Of a stretch of 64,000 nt of DNA, positions 35,933 to 48,315 are shown one piece after another. Source of the DNA: Devosia sp. 66-22 (GTDB lineage: Bacteria; Pseudomonadota; Alphaproteobacteria; Rhizobiales; Devosiaceae); the NCBI GenBank assembly GCA_001899065.1, contig MKUZ01000031.1:135382-199381 (forward strand), in the 5' to 3' direction. Below the pieces are notes generated by a model. It had not been told where the DNA came from. It did no database searches and saw only the letters and a program-made list of their open reading frames with translations. The first letter of the stretch is position 1. Every line of letters starts with the position of its first letter. Both the position numbers and the translations under genes were made by a program.

Positions 35933-38254
35933 ATGCTCGAACCGGCCAGCAAATCGATGCCAGCTATCGACTACGTGTCGATGGTCCGTGCGGTCTATGG
36001 GGACCGCCGGGCAACGCTGGTGGCTACGCTGGCCTCGGCGGTGGGCGCCGGCGCGGCCGCCTTCAAGACCGGGCACTGGACGCTGTGGGCGATCACGGCG
36101 ATCTTCGTGCTGATCGCCATCGGGCGCTACATCACCATCACCCGCTTCCTCGCCGCCAAGGTCGGGCCGACCGACGTGCCGGCGGCCGAAAAGTGGGAAC
36201 GCGTCGCCACGTTCTGGGCGGCGTTCATCGCCTTCGTCTCGGGCGTGTGGTGCGTGGTCAGCTTCCTTGTGGTCAACGACACGTTCGCCGAGCTGATTTC
36301 GATGACCACCACCGTCGCCATGATGGTGGGCATCGTGGCGCGCAATTTCGGCCTCGTGCGGATGCTCAACATCCAGCTCATCATCGCGGTGGCGCTGCTG
36401 TGCGGGAGCCTGCTGTTCAAGGGCGACATCTATTATCCGATCCTGGGCGTGCTGCTGATGCCCATGCTGATCGGCTTCAAGGTGCTGGCCAAGGATCTGC
36501 GCAGCACCATGCTGAGCGCGGTGCATGCGCGCGTCGAGGCGAGCCGGCTCGCGGCCGAGCTCGATACGGCGCTCGACACGATGCATCACGGGCTCGCCAT
36601 GCTCGATTCGGACGGGCTGATCGCGGTGGTCAACGGCCGGGCCGAGCAGGTGTTCGACGGCTTCGTGCCGGGCAACTGGAACGGCCGGTCGTTCGCGGCG
36701 CTGATCGCGGCGGCGGCGAGCCGCGGCTCGATCCCGCAGCGTTCCGCCGAGCAATTGATGCAGGTGGTCAACGGCCAGCGCGGTGGCAAGGTGATCATCA
36801 AGCTCGCCAATTCGCGCTTCTCGGAAGTCACCGTCAGCGCCCGGCAGGGCCGCGTGGTGCTGCTGTTCGAGGATATCACCGAGCGCGTGCGGGCTGAGGA
36901 GCGGATCAACTTCATGGCGCATTACGATGCGCTGACGGGCCTGCCCAACCGGGCGCATTTCACCCAGCAGGTGGCGGCCGATCTCGAGCGGCGGCGCAGC
37001 GACGCGCCGGGCGAGATGGCAATGCTGATGATCGTGGACATCGACGATTTCAAGCATGTGAACGATACGGCGGGGCACCTGGTGGGCGACCGGCTGCTGG
37101 TCGAGGCGGCGGACCGGCTGAAGGGCGCGGTGGGGATGAACGGGCTCGTGGCGCGGCTGGGCGGCGACGAGTTCATCGTCTACCGCTCGGGCGATGTGGG
37201 CCCCGACGACGCGGCGCTCGATTCGGGCGCGATCCTTGCGGCGTTCCAGACGCCGTTCTCGATCATGGGGGAGAGCCTGTCGACCAATGTGTCGGTGGGC
37301 ATCGTCACCTCGGCCGATACCGAGGACGATCTCGACGGCATGATGACCAAGGCGGATCTTGCGCTCTACAAGGCCAAGGGCGCGGGCAAGGCGCAGGCGC
37401 AGCTCTTCCACGACGAGATGGACACCGCCTACCGCTATCGCCAGCGGCTCAAGGCCGAGCTCAAGCTCGCGGTGGAGAACGAGACGCTCACCCTCGTCTA
37501 CCAGCCGCTGATCGACCTCAAGACGCGCCGTGTCGTCGCCTGCGAGGCGCTGGCGCGCTGGACGCATCCGCAGCTGGGCTCGATCCCGCCCTCGCTGTTC
37601 ATCCCGGTGGCCGAGGAGAGCGGACTGATCTCCGACATCACGCGCTGGGCGCTGCGCACGGCGGCGCACGAATGCATGAACTGGGCGCCGCATATTTCGG
37701 TGTCGGTGAACGTGTCGGCGCGCGACTTCCGCAATGCCGATGTCGAGGCAATGGTGCTGGGCGCGCTCAGCGAGAGCGGCCTCACGCCCGAGCGGCTCGA
37801 GGTGGAAGTGACCGAGACGGCGCTGATCGAGGAAAAGGAAACCGCGACCAAGATCCTCTCGGCGCTGGGCAAGCGCGGCATCGGCATCGCGCTCGACGAT
37901 TTCGGCACCGGCTATTCGTCGCTGAGCTATCTGCAGGCGCTGCCCTTCACCAAGCTCAAGGTCGACCGCAGCTTCGTGATGGATATCGGCAGCAATCCGC
38001 GCTCGCTGAAACTGCTTTCCAACGTTGCCCAGCTGGGCAAGGACATCAACCTGACGGTGACCGCCGAAGGTGTCGAGACGGAAGAGCAGCTGGCGCTCAT
38101 CCAGGCGCATACCAAGGTCGACCAGATCCAGGGTTACCTGTTCGGCGTGCCGCTGCCGCGCCGCGAAGTGGCCGAACTGATCGTCCGGATGGAGGGCGCC
38201 GCCCGGCGGGAGCCCGCGGCGCTAGAATCGCGTATCAGGGTTAACGCCGGTTAA
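35933..38254 (+). CDS. Membrane GGDEF-EAL (bifunctional c-di-GMP) signalling protein
   Basis: A 773-aa protein: an N-terminal block of about five membrane helices (to residue 180), a PAS-like sensor (MHHGLAMLDSDGLIAVVNGR), a GGDEF domain with intact GGDEF at 410-414, and an EAL domain with E538-A539-L540 and DDFGTGYSSLSYL. Both active-site motifs look intact. The allosteric RxxD I-site that should precede GGDEF is absent (the stretch is VGMNGLVARLGGDEF). The start is ATG 35933 behind GCGGGA; ATG 35957 is possible. The stop codon is inside a perfect palindrome at 38238-38257. Confidence 0.92.
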   Translation: MLEPASKSMPAIDYVSMVRAVYGDRRATLVATLASAVGAGAAAFKTGHWTLWAITAIFVLIAIGRYITITRFLAAKVGPTDVPAAEKWERVATFWAAFIAFVSGVWCVVSFLVVNDTFAELISMTTTVAMMVGIVARNFGLVRMLNIQLIIAVALLCGSLLFKGDIYYPILGVLLMPMLIGFKVLAKDLRSTMLSAVHARVEASRLAAELDTALDTMHHGLAMLDSDGLIAVVNGRAEQVFDGFVPGNWNGRSFAALIAAAASRGSIPQRSAEQLMQVVNGQRGGKVIIKLANSRFSEVTVSARQGRVVLLFEDITERVRAEERINFMAHYDALTGLPNRAHFTQQVAADLERRRSDAPGEMAMLMIVDIDDFKHVNDTAGHLVGDRLLVEAADRLKGAVGMNGLVARLGGDEFIVYRSGDVGPDDAALDSGAILAAFQTPFSIMGESLSTNVSVGIVTSADTEDDLDGMMTKADLALYKAKGAGKAQAQLFHDEMDTAYRYRQRLKAELKLAVENETLTLVYQPLIDLKTRRVVACEALARWTHPQLGSIPPSLFIPVAEESGLISDITRWALRTAAHECMNWAPHISVSVNVSARDFRNADVEAMVLGALSESGLTPERLEVEVTETALIEEKETATKILSALGKRGIGIALDDFGTGYSSLSYLQALPFTKLKVDRSFVMDIGSNPRSLKLLSNVAQLGKDINLTVTAEGVETEEQLALIQAHTKVDQIQGYLFGVPLPRREVAELIVRMEGAARREPAALESRIRVNAG

Positions 38255-38257
38255 CCC
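38238..38257. repeat. Perfect palindrome over the GGDEF-EAL stop codon
   Basis: GGGTTAAC / GTTAACCC, 8-base arms around GCCG. It could be a weak terminator or a protein-binding site. The two TTAA words are separated by six bases, not the seven of a CtrA box. Confidence 0.4.
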
Positions 38258-38267
38258 TCGCTATCTG

Positions 38268-38359
38268 CTTAACAAATCGTTACCTTGATGGCGGCAACCC
38301 TGGAACCACAGGGCTGTCCTGCGCATTGTGCGGTTCAAACGTACTTAACAAATCGTTAC
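38268..38359 (+). promoter_or_regulatory. Directly repeated CtrA-like motifs upstream of the acyltransferase gene
   Basis: The 16-base word CTTAACAAATCGTTAC occurs at 38268-38283 and again at 38344-38359, 76 bases apart. Each contains TTAA-N7-TTAC, one base off the CtrA consensus TTAA-N7-TTAA. The second copy ends 30 bases before the acyltransferase start at 38390. Two identical copies upstream of one gene suggest a real operator. Which regulator binds is inferred. Confidence 0.55.
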
Positions 38360-38389
38360 ATTCATTCCCGTGGTTTTGGGGTTTTAGTG

Positions 38390-39160
38390 ATGAGTGCGGC
38401 AACTCAGAACCAGGCGCCGACGGCTTCCAACTTTGCCGGGGCCTTGGTTGATATTCTAGATCGCGTCGAATATCGCCGGGTCAATCCCGCCGATCTGAAC
38501 GATCCCGTGTATCGCCTCAGATATGACGCGTATCGTCGCGAGGACTTCTACCCGTTCAACAGCCTGGGTGTGCTGCGGGATGATTTCGACGACTACGAGA
38601 CCTTTCCCAATTCATGGAATTTCGGCGTCTATATTGACGGGGCGCTGGCGAGTTCGCTGCGCATCCACTACCTGACGCCGCAGTTTCCGAAATCGCCGGC
38701 AAACAGCTTGTTCGGCGATGTGCTGAAGCCGTTGCTCGACCAGGGGGCGACGTTTGTCGATCCCACCCGTTTCACCGTCGATTTCGAGGCGAGCCTCGCC
38801 TATCCGGCGCTGCCCTTCCTGACGCTGCGGCTGGCGGTGATGGCGACCCGACACTTCCGGGCCACCTACGGGCTCCATTGCGTGCGTCCCGAGCACGGGC
38901 CGTTCTACAAGCGCGTGCTGGGCTCGAGCCTGATGTGCGAAGCGCGCAAATGGCACGATGTCGGCTTCCCGATGGAGCTGTGGGGTACCAAGGTGTCGGA
39001 GGTCTACGACCGTACGATCCGGCGCTATCCGTTCTTCCACTCGTCCGATGAGGAACGGGCCCAGTTGTTCGCCCCGCCGCACCAGACGCCGATCTGGGTC
39101 CACCCCACGGCGCGCACGGCGGAGGCCCCGACGATCGGACCCGTGGCGCCGGTGCGATAG
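38390..39160 (+). CDS. FeeM-like N-acyl amino acid synthase (GNAT fold)
   Basis: A 256-aa acyltransferase of the autoinducer synthase-like/FeeM group. The pattern VYRLRYDAYRREDFYPFNS (entry of the N-acyl synthase fold) is followed by the substrate region FGVYIDGALASSLRIHYL, DPTRFTVDFEASLAYPALPF and LHCVRPEHGPFYKRVLG. Family enzymes join long acyl chains from acyl-ACP to an amino acid. Here it likely makes an N-acyl lipid or signal; the amino acid is not known. ATG 38390 starts the protein after the repeated CtrA-like motifs. No LuxR-type partner is nearby. Confidence 0.78.
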   Translation: MSAATQNQAPTASNFAGALVDILDRVEYRRVNPADLNDPVYRLRYDAYRREDFYPFNSLGVLRDDFDDYETFPNSWNFGVYIDGALASSLRIHYLTPQFPKSPANSLFGDVLKPLLDQGATFVDPTRFTVDFEASLAYPALPFLTLRLAVMATRHFRATYGLHCVRPEHGPFYKRVLGSSLMCEARKWHDVGFPMELWGTKVSEVYDRTIRRYPFFHSSDEERAQLFAPPHQTPIWVHPTARTAEAPTIGPVAPVR

Positions 39161-39169
39161 ATCGGCCCG

Positions 39170-39301
39170 TTACGCCGCGTGCCTGATGGGCTGGTGAGCC
39201 TTGCGGGCGACCGGGCGGCGGCTGAGCCGGCGCGGCAGGGGGACACCGAGGGCCTTGGCGACGGCGGCTTCGAGCAGATGGTCGATGTCGGACTTACGCA
39301 T
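39170..39301 (-). CDS. Possible 43-aa basic protein
   Basis: In the 333-base gap 39161-39493 the minus strand encodes a 43-aa basic peptide starting MRKSDIDHLLEAAVAKALGV and ending in an Arg/Pro/His-rich tail. The helical start and basic tail are protein-like, but no good ribosome-binding site precedes ATG 39301 and the family is not recognised. It may be a conserved small protein or chance. The rest of the gap shows no other gene. Confidence 0.3.
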   Translation of the reverse strand: MRKSDIDHLLEAAVAKALGVPLPRRLSRRPVARKAHQPIRHAA

Positions 39302-39493
39302 GTGTCTCACGTCCTGTGCTGCGCCCCGGGTGAGCGGGCCTTCGACCCAAGCAACGGGCGGAGCGCGGACGGGGTTGCGAAAACTTAATGTCCTGCGGGC
39401 GTGGAACTTCTTGCCCCCGACACAATTTGCCACAATCCTTATAGTTAGGGCACACTCGTGCCGGTTCGCCGGGGGGCGAGTCGGAGACCTGAT

Positions 39494-39820
39494 ATGAGAA
39501 TTCTTCCCCGCCTGATTGGCCCGTTGCTCGCAGCGGGGCTGGTCCTGATGCCGGCGATCGCGTCGGCCGCGCCGGGCCTGGCCAATGTGAACGCCAATGT
39601 CCGTTCGGGCCCCGGCACCGGCTATCGCATCGTCGATACGCTCAAGAAGGGCGAGTACGTCATCGTCAAGGATTGCGGCGCCAATTGGTGCCTGATCAGC
39701 CATATCGGCAATGACGGCTACGTGTCGCGCGCGCTGATCCACAACCCCTATTACGGATCCAAGGGCTACTACCAGTTCGCCCCCAAGCATCCGCAGCCGG
39801 GTCGCGACTCTAACCGCTGA
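39494..39820 (+). CDS. Exported SH3b domain protein
   Basis: A 108-aa protein with a signal peptide (residues 1-25, cleavage after ASA) and one bacterial SH3 domain: NVNANVRSGPGTGYRIVDTL, GEYVIVKDCGANWCLISH and DGYVSRALI. Bacterial SH3 domains bind cell wall or target proteins in the periplasm. Two cysteines (DCGANWCL) could form a disulfide. ATG 39494 gives the signal peptide directly at the N-terminus. The 3' end overlaps the convergent GNAT gene by 11 bases. Confidence 0.88.
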   Translation: MRILPRLIGPLLAAGLVLMPAIASAAPGLANVNANVRSGPGTGYRIVDTLKKGEYVIVKDCGANWCLISHIGNDGYVSRALIHNPYYGSKGYYQFAPKHPQPGRDSNR

Positions 39821-40337
39821 GCACCGACGGGTCGGGCCACAGATAGATCACCGATTCCACGTCGGTGCCGTCGATGCCGTGCCGCACGCGCTTCGCCTCG
39901 ATCCCGCCCAGCGCGGCGTAGGCGAAACGATGCGGGTTGTCGGCATAGGCCGACAGCGCCAGCGGACCGGGAGACTTGCCGGCGAGCCAGCGGACGCCCT
40001 CGGCCAGCAGCGCCCGGCCGATGCCCCGGCGCTGGCTGTCCGGATCGACATAGAGCAGGCTGACGTGGCCGGCCGCGCCGACATCGCCCTTGTCGCCCAT
40101 CGCCATATGGATGAAGCCGGCGATGCCGTTTTCATCCTCGGCGACGAACAGCGCTTCGGTGTCGGGCTCGAATTCGTCGTCGAGCCATTCCGCGATCTCG
40201 GCGCGGCGATAGGCCGGATCGATGCGCGGCGCGAGGAAGCCTCGCGGCATGAACTGCGAATAGGCCTGCTTCCAGCCGGCAGCGAGAATGTCGGCAATGG
40301 CATCGGCGTCGGCGCGCGCGTGCGGGCGGATCAGCAT
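39810..40337 (-). CDS. GNAT family N-acetyltransferase
   Basis: A 175-aa GNAT acetyltransferase. The acetyl-CoA pyrophosphate loop is in LLYVDPDSQRRGIGRALLAE, with strands LFVAEDENGIAGFIHMAMG before it. ATG 40337 (MLIRPHARADADAIADIL) lies 2 bases after the epimerase stop, so it is the last gene of the propionate operon. Substrate unknown. Confidence 0.9.
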   Translation of the reverse strand: MLIRPHARADADAIADILAAGWKQAYSQFMPRGFLAPRIDPAYRRAEIAEWLDDEFEPDTEALFVAEDENGIAGFIHMAMGDKGDVGAAGHVSLLYVDPDSQRRGIGRALLAEGVRWLAGKSPGPLALSAYADNPHRFAYAALGGIEAKRVRHGIDGTDVESVIYLWPDPSVLSG

Positions 40338-40339
40338 GG

Positions 40340-40765
40340 CTAGGCCGGCTGCAGCTCGGGCTTGACCTCTTCGAGCTCGATCAGCGTGCCGTCGAAATCC
40401 CTGGGGTGGAGGAAAAGCACCGGCAGGCCATGCGCGCCGGTCCGCGGCGTGCCGTCGCCGAGGACACGTGCGCCGCCCTCGACCAGGGTGCGCGCCGCCT
40501 GCGTCAGGTCGGCGACCTCGAAGCACACATGGTGCATGCTGCCATTGGGATGGTCGGCGAGAAACTTTGCGATCGGCGAAGCGGCACCGAGCGGTGTCAT
40601 CAGCTCGAGCTTGCTGTTGGGCAGATCGACGAAGACGACGGTGACGCCGTGCTCGGGCAGGTCGCGCGGACTGTGCACGGTGGCGCCGAGCAGGTCGCGA
40701 TACCTCGCCACGGCAGCGGCGAGGTCGGGCACGACGATGGCGACGTGGTTGAGACGGCCGATCAT
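40340..40765 (-). CDS. mce: Methylmalonyl-CoA epimerase
   Basis: A 141-aa VOC-fold epimerase converting (S)- to (R)-methylmalonyl-CoA for the mutase. The family features are LNHVAIVVPDLAAAVARYRD (metal His7), the Glu of NSKLELMTPLG, MHHVCFEVAD (metal His) and GTLIELEEVKP (metal Glu). Length is normal. The start overlaps the upstream unknown gene by 4 bases (ATGA). It completes the propionyl-CoA to succinyl-CoA route encoded by the neighbouring pccB, pccA and mutase genes. Confidence 0.95.
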   Translation of the reverse strand: MIGRLNHVAIVVPDLAAAVARYRDLLGATVHSPRDLPEHGVTVVFVDLPNSKLELMTPLGAASPIAKFLADHPNGSMHHVCFEVADLTQAARTLVEGGARVLGDGTPRTGAHGLPVLFLHPRDFDGTLIELEEVKPELQPA

Positions 40766-41162
40766 TGCTTCAACCTCACGTCCGTGAATGTTCGCATCAG
40801 CGCCTGCCGGGTGGCGATATCGCGAGTCTCAACGCGCCAGAAAGTGGAGTCGATGGCGTGCAGCGCAATCCAAGGCTCGTCGCTCTCGACCGGATCATAG
40901 CGCAGAAAAGTGCCCCAGATGACCTGCGAAGACCTTCTGGCCATCTCGACGAGTTCCGCACCTGCTACGCGTATGCCGGTGTTGGCAAGCCTATCGAGTT
41001 GGTCGTGCCAGCCGCCACCGAGAAAGAAGGCCTCGGAGCCATCAGGATGGAAAAAGTCCGATACTTCCCATGCCGATGTGACAATGCGTGAGGGCAGCGG
41101 CGATAGGATTTCGATGAGCGCGCGGAAGCGGTGATCCGACACGTCCCAAATCTCGATGGCCT

Positions 41163-41166
<4 letters not shown>
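40762..41166 (-). CDS. Hypothetical protein between methylmalonyl-CoA mutase and epimerase
   Basis: A 134-aa soluble protein of no recognised family ([20 protein letters not shown] at the start; [20 protein letters not shown] in the middle). It is rich in Trp and acidic residues and has no membrane segment. It overlaps the mutase gene by 4 bases upstream and the epimerase gene by 4 bases downstream (ATGA at both), so it is tightly coupled to both. Its codon use is less GC-skewed than that of the flanking genes, which could mean later insertion into the operon. Confidence 0.8.
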
Positions 41167-45256
<4,090 letters not shown>

Positions 45257-45258
45257 GC

Positions 45259-46791
45259 TCATAGCGGGATGTTGTCGTGCTTCTTTGCCGGCACGGCGAC
45301 CTTCTTGTTCTTGAGGGTCTGGAAGGCGCGGGCGACGCGGCGCCTGGTGCTGCTTGGCATGATGACGTCGTCGATGAAGCCGCGTTCGGCGGCGACGAAG
45401 GGGTTGGCGAAGCGGTCTTCGTATTCCCTGGTGCGGGCGGCGATCCTGTCCTTGTCGCCGAGCTCGGCGCGGTAGAGGATTTCGGTGGCGCCCTTGGCGC
45501 CCATCACGGCGATCTCGGCCGAGGGCCACGCATAATTCACGTCGGCGCGGATGTGCTTTGAGGCCATCACGTCATAGGCGCCGCCATAGGCCTTGCGGGT
45601 GATGACGGTGACCTTCGGCACGGTGGCCTCGGCGTAGGCGAAGAGCAGCTTGGCGCCGTGCTTGATGATACCGCCATATTCCTGCGCGGTGCCGGGGAGG
45701 AAGCCGGGCACGTCCTCGAGCGTCAGGATTGGAATGTTGAAACAGTCGCAGAAGCGGATGAAGCGCGCGGCCTTCTTGCTCGAGTTGATGTCGAGGCAGC
45801 CGGCGAGCACCAGCGGCTGGTTGGCGACGACGCCCACCGTATCCCCGTCGATGCGGATGAAGCCGGTGAGGATGTTGCCGGCATGGTCCTTCTGCAGCTC
45901 GAGGAAGTCGCCCTCGTCGGCGAGCCGCACCACCACCTCGCGCATGTCGTAGGGTTTGTTGGCGCTGTCGGGGATGATGGTGTCGAGCGCTTCGTCGTGC
46001 CGCTCGATGGTATCGAAGGTGTCGACATGCGGCGCCTTCTCATTGGCGTTGAGCGGCAGGAAGTCGAACAGCCGGCGGACTTCGAGCAGTGCTTCGATGT
46101 CGTTGTCGAAAGCGGCATCGGCGACGGAGCTCACCTTGGTGTGGGTGCCGGCGCCGCCCAGCTCCTCGTGCGTGACGATCTCGGAGGTGACGGTCTTCAC
46201 CACGTCGGGGCCGGTCACGTACATGAAGCTCGTGTCCTTCACCATGTAGATGAAGTCGGTCATGACGGGGGAGGACACCGCGCCGCCCGCCGTGGGGCCC
46301 ATGATGACAGAGATCTGCGGCACCGCGCCCGACGCCTGCACGTTGCGCCAGAACACTTCGGCATAGCCGCCGAGCGCCGCCACGCCTTCCTGGATGCGCG
46401 CGCCGCCCGAATCGTTGAGGCCGATCACCGGGGCGCCATTCTGCACGGCGAGGTCCATGATCTTGCAGATTTTCTGCGCATGCGTCTCGGACAAGGACCC
46501 GCCGAAGACGGTGAAGTCCTGGCTGAACACATAGGTCATGCGGCCGTTGATGGTGCCCCAGCCGGTGACCACGCCGTCGCCGGGGATGACGCTCCTGTCC
46601 ATGCCGAAGTCGCGCGCCCGGTGGGTGACGAACATGTCGTATTCTTCGAACGAGCCGGGATCGAGCAGCACGTCCAGCCGCTCGCGGGCGGTCAGCTTGC
46701 CTTTGCCGTGCTGCGCGTCGATGCGCTTCTGCCCGCCGCCCAGCCGCGCTTCGGCGCGCCGGGCCTCCAGCGCCGCGATGATCTTGTGCAT
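45259..46791 (-). CDS. pccB: Propionyl-CoA carboxylase beta subunit (carboxyltransferase)
   Basis: A 510-aa carboxyltransferase subunit. It has the N-terminal [20 protein letters not shown], the first crotonase half with [19 protein letters not shown] and [15 protein letters not shown], and the C-terminal half with [23 protein letters not shown] (in parts), as in PccB. ATG 46791 is preceded by GGAGGAGC. It is the first gene of the propionate operon. The intergenic palindrome at 46865-46882 lies about 75 bases upstream. Confidence 0.96.
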   Translation of the reverse strand: MHKIIAALEARRAEARLGGGQKRIDAQHGKGKLTARERLDVLLDPGSFEEYDMFVTHRARDFGMDRSVIPGDGVVTGWGTINGRMTYVFSQDFTVFGGSLSETHAQKICKIMDLAVQNGAPVIGLNDSGGARIQEGVAALGGYAEVFWRNVQASGAVPQISVIMGPTAGGAVSSPVMTDFIYMVKDTSFMYVTGPDVVKTVTSEIVTHEELGGAGTHTKVSSVADAAFDNDIEALLEVRRLFDFLPLNANEKAPHVDTFDTIERHDEALDTIIPDSANKPYDMREVVVRLADEGDFLELQKDHAGNILTGFIRIDGDTVGVVANQPLVLAGCLDINSSKKAARFIRFCDCFNIPILTLEDVPGFLPGTAQEYGGIIKHGAKLLFAYAEATVPKVTVITRKAYGGAYDVMASKHIRADVNYAWPSAEIAVMGAKGATEILYRAELGDKDRIAARTREYEDRFANPFVAAERGFIDDVIMPSSTRRRVARAFQTLKNKKVAVPAKKHDNIPL

Positions 46792-46864
46792 GCTCCTCCG
46801 AGCCTTCTTTGTGCTCCGTCCGAACGATCCGGAGACGGCTCGTTCGGCCAACCGCCCTGTGTGG

Positions 46865-46882
46865 TTTGACCGGATGGTCAAA
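46865..46882. promoter_or_regulatory. Palindromic operator between pccB and the enolase-superfamily gene
   Basis: TTTGACC-GGAT-GGTCAAA, perfect 7-base arms, lies in the 235-base divergent gap between pccB (start 46791) and the enolase-superfamily gene (start 47027). A further half-site GGTCAAA occurs near 46900. It is a likely repressor or activator site; the cognate regulator is not in the window. Confidence 0.5.
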
Positions 46883-47026
46883 TCAGAATGTGACGGCGTG
46901 GTCAAAAAGGCAACGGGCGTGGAATGGGGTGCTGCGCGAGTGGTCAACGGATCGGAGCAGCGGCGCCGGCGCTTGCCAGTTCAGGATGGAAGCCCTTTCA
47001 TGGCGGGGGAGCCAGGGAGAGCCGCC

Positions 47027-48226
47027 GTGAAGATTACCGACATCAAATGCGCCGTCATCGCCAACAGCCCGGTGATCCGGATCACGACGGATGAGGGGAT
47101 CACCGGCTGGAGCCAGATCGAGACGCCCAAGCCGTATCTGCAGCCCATCGTGCTGCAGCTCAAATCGTGGATCGTCGGGCAGGACCCGGTGAACGTCGAG
47201 CGGGTGGTGCGGCGCATCAGGGTGCGCGGCGGGTTCAAGCCGTGGGGCGCCGCCGTGAGCGCCATCGAGACGGCGCTGTGGGACATTGCGGGCAAGGCAG
47301 CCGGCCTGCCGGTCTACCGGCTGCTGGGGGGCAAGGTGCGCGACCAGGTGCGGACCTATCGCACCCTCTACCATCACGAGGTCGGGGTGGGGCACACGCC
47401 CGAGGATTATGTGAAATGGGCCGAGTACGGCATGGCGCTGCCCGAGGGCTTCACCATGTTCAAGCTGCCCACCGCGTTCCATTCCTCGATGGTGCGCGAC
47501 GTGCCCGATTTCTACTATGGCGACGTGCAGCACGACGCGCCCTTCCCCTATCCGCACAAGGGGCTGATGAGCGAGGACGGCTTCGAGCATCTCGTCGCCT
47601 GCGTCGAGGCGGCCAAGGGCGCGCTGGGCTCGAAATACGGGCTGGCGCTCGATGCGGGGCCGGGCTTCCTGCCGGTCGACGCGCTGCGGCTGGCCAAGCG
47701 CCTCGAGCCGCTGCACCTCTTATGGATCGAGGACATGATCACCGGCGACTATGTGCCCTACGTCAATCCCGACGTCTATCGCGAGGTGACGCCGCACACG
47801 ACGACGCCGATCCATACCGGCGAGCAGATCTATCTCCGGCAGAACTACAAGGCGCTGATCGAGACGCATGCTGTCGATATCGTGGGGCCCGATCCGTGCG
47901 ACGTGGGCGGCATCGCCGAGCTCAAATGGATCGCCGAATATGCCGACCTCCACGGCCTCGCCATGGCGCCGCACGGCACCGCCAACGGCATTCTGGGCCT
48001 CGCGGCGCTGGTGCAGGTGTGCGCCACGCTGCCGGACAATCTTATCGCCTTCGAGTATCCGGCGCGGTTCGAGCCGTTCTGGTACGACATCACCGAGGGC
48101 TTCGACGGCGTGCCGGTCAGGAACGGCATGATCGATGTGCCGGACCGGCCGGGACTGGGCGTGAACCTGTTGCCCAAGGCGGCCAAGGCGTATCTGGAGG
48201 ACGGGGACGCGGACTTCTTCGACTAG
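47027..48226 (+). CDS. Mandelate racemase/muconate lactonizing enzyme family protein (enolase superfamily)
   Basis: A 399-aa enzyme with the N-terminal capping domain (VKITDIKCAVIANSPVIRIT; GAAVSAIETALWDIAGKAAG) and the C-terminal barrel. Likely metal ligands are the Asp in LALDAGPGF, Glu in LLWIEDMI and Glu in HTGEQIYLR; the final MAPHGTANGILGL resembles sugar acid dehydratases. The reaction is probably dehydration of an acid sugar. GTG 47027 with AGGGAGA upstream is preferred; ATG 47000 is in frame and would add nine residues. The long upstream frame is not coding. Confidence 0.88.
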   Translation: MKITDIKCAVIANSPVIRITTDEGITGWSQIETPKPYLQPIVLQLKSWIVGQDPVNVERVVRRIRVRGGFKPWGAAVSAIETALWDIAGKAAGLPVYRLLGGKVRDQVRTYRTLYHHEVGVGHTPEDYVKWAEYGMALPEGFTMFKLPTAFHSSMVRDVPDFYYGDVQHDAPFPYPHKGLMSEDGFEHLVACVEAAKGALGSKYGLALDAGPGFLPVDALRLAKRLEPLHLLWIEDMITGDYVPYVNPDVYREVTPHTTTPIHTGEQIYLRQNYKALIETHAVDIVGPDPCDVGGIAELKWIAEYADLHGLAMAPHGTANGILGLAALVQVCATLPDNLIAFEYPARFEPFWYDITEGFDGVPVRNGMIDVPDRPGLGVNLLPKAAKAYLEDGDADFFD

Positions 48227-48315
48227 GGCAGGGTTGCGCCGCAAAGGCGGGTACCACCTTTGCCGGAAACGCTTTAGAGGGAGAGGCAGTGTTTCTCCGC
48301 GTCCGTCCCCTGATC

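Noticed and set aside
38238-38257. Palindrome read as a CtrA box
   Set aside because: The TTAA words are six bases apart, not seven, and it overlaps the stop codon; recorded only as an inverted repeat.
46792-47026. B12 or other riboswitch ahead of the propionate operon
   Set aside because: No B12-box-like word or conserved fold seen; only a protein-type palindrome.
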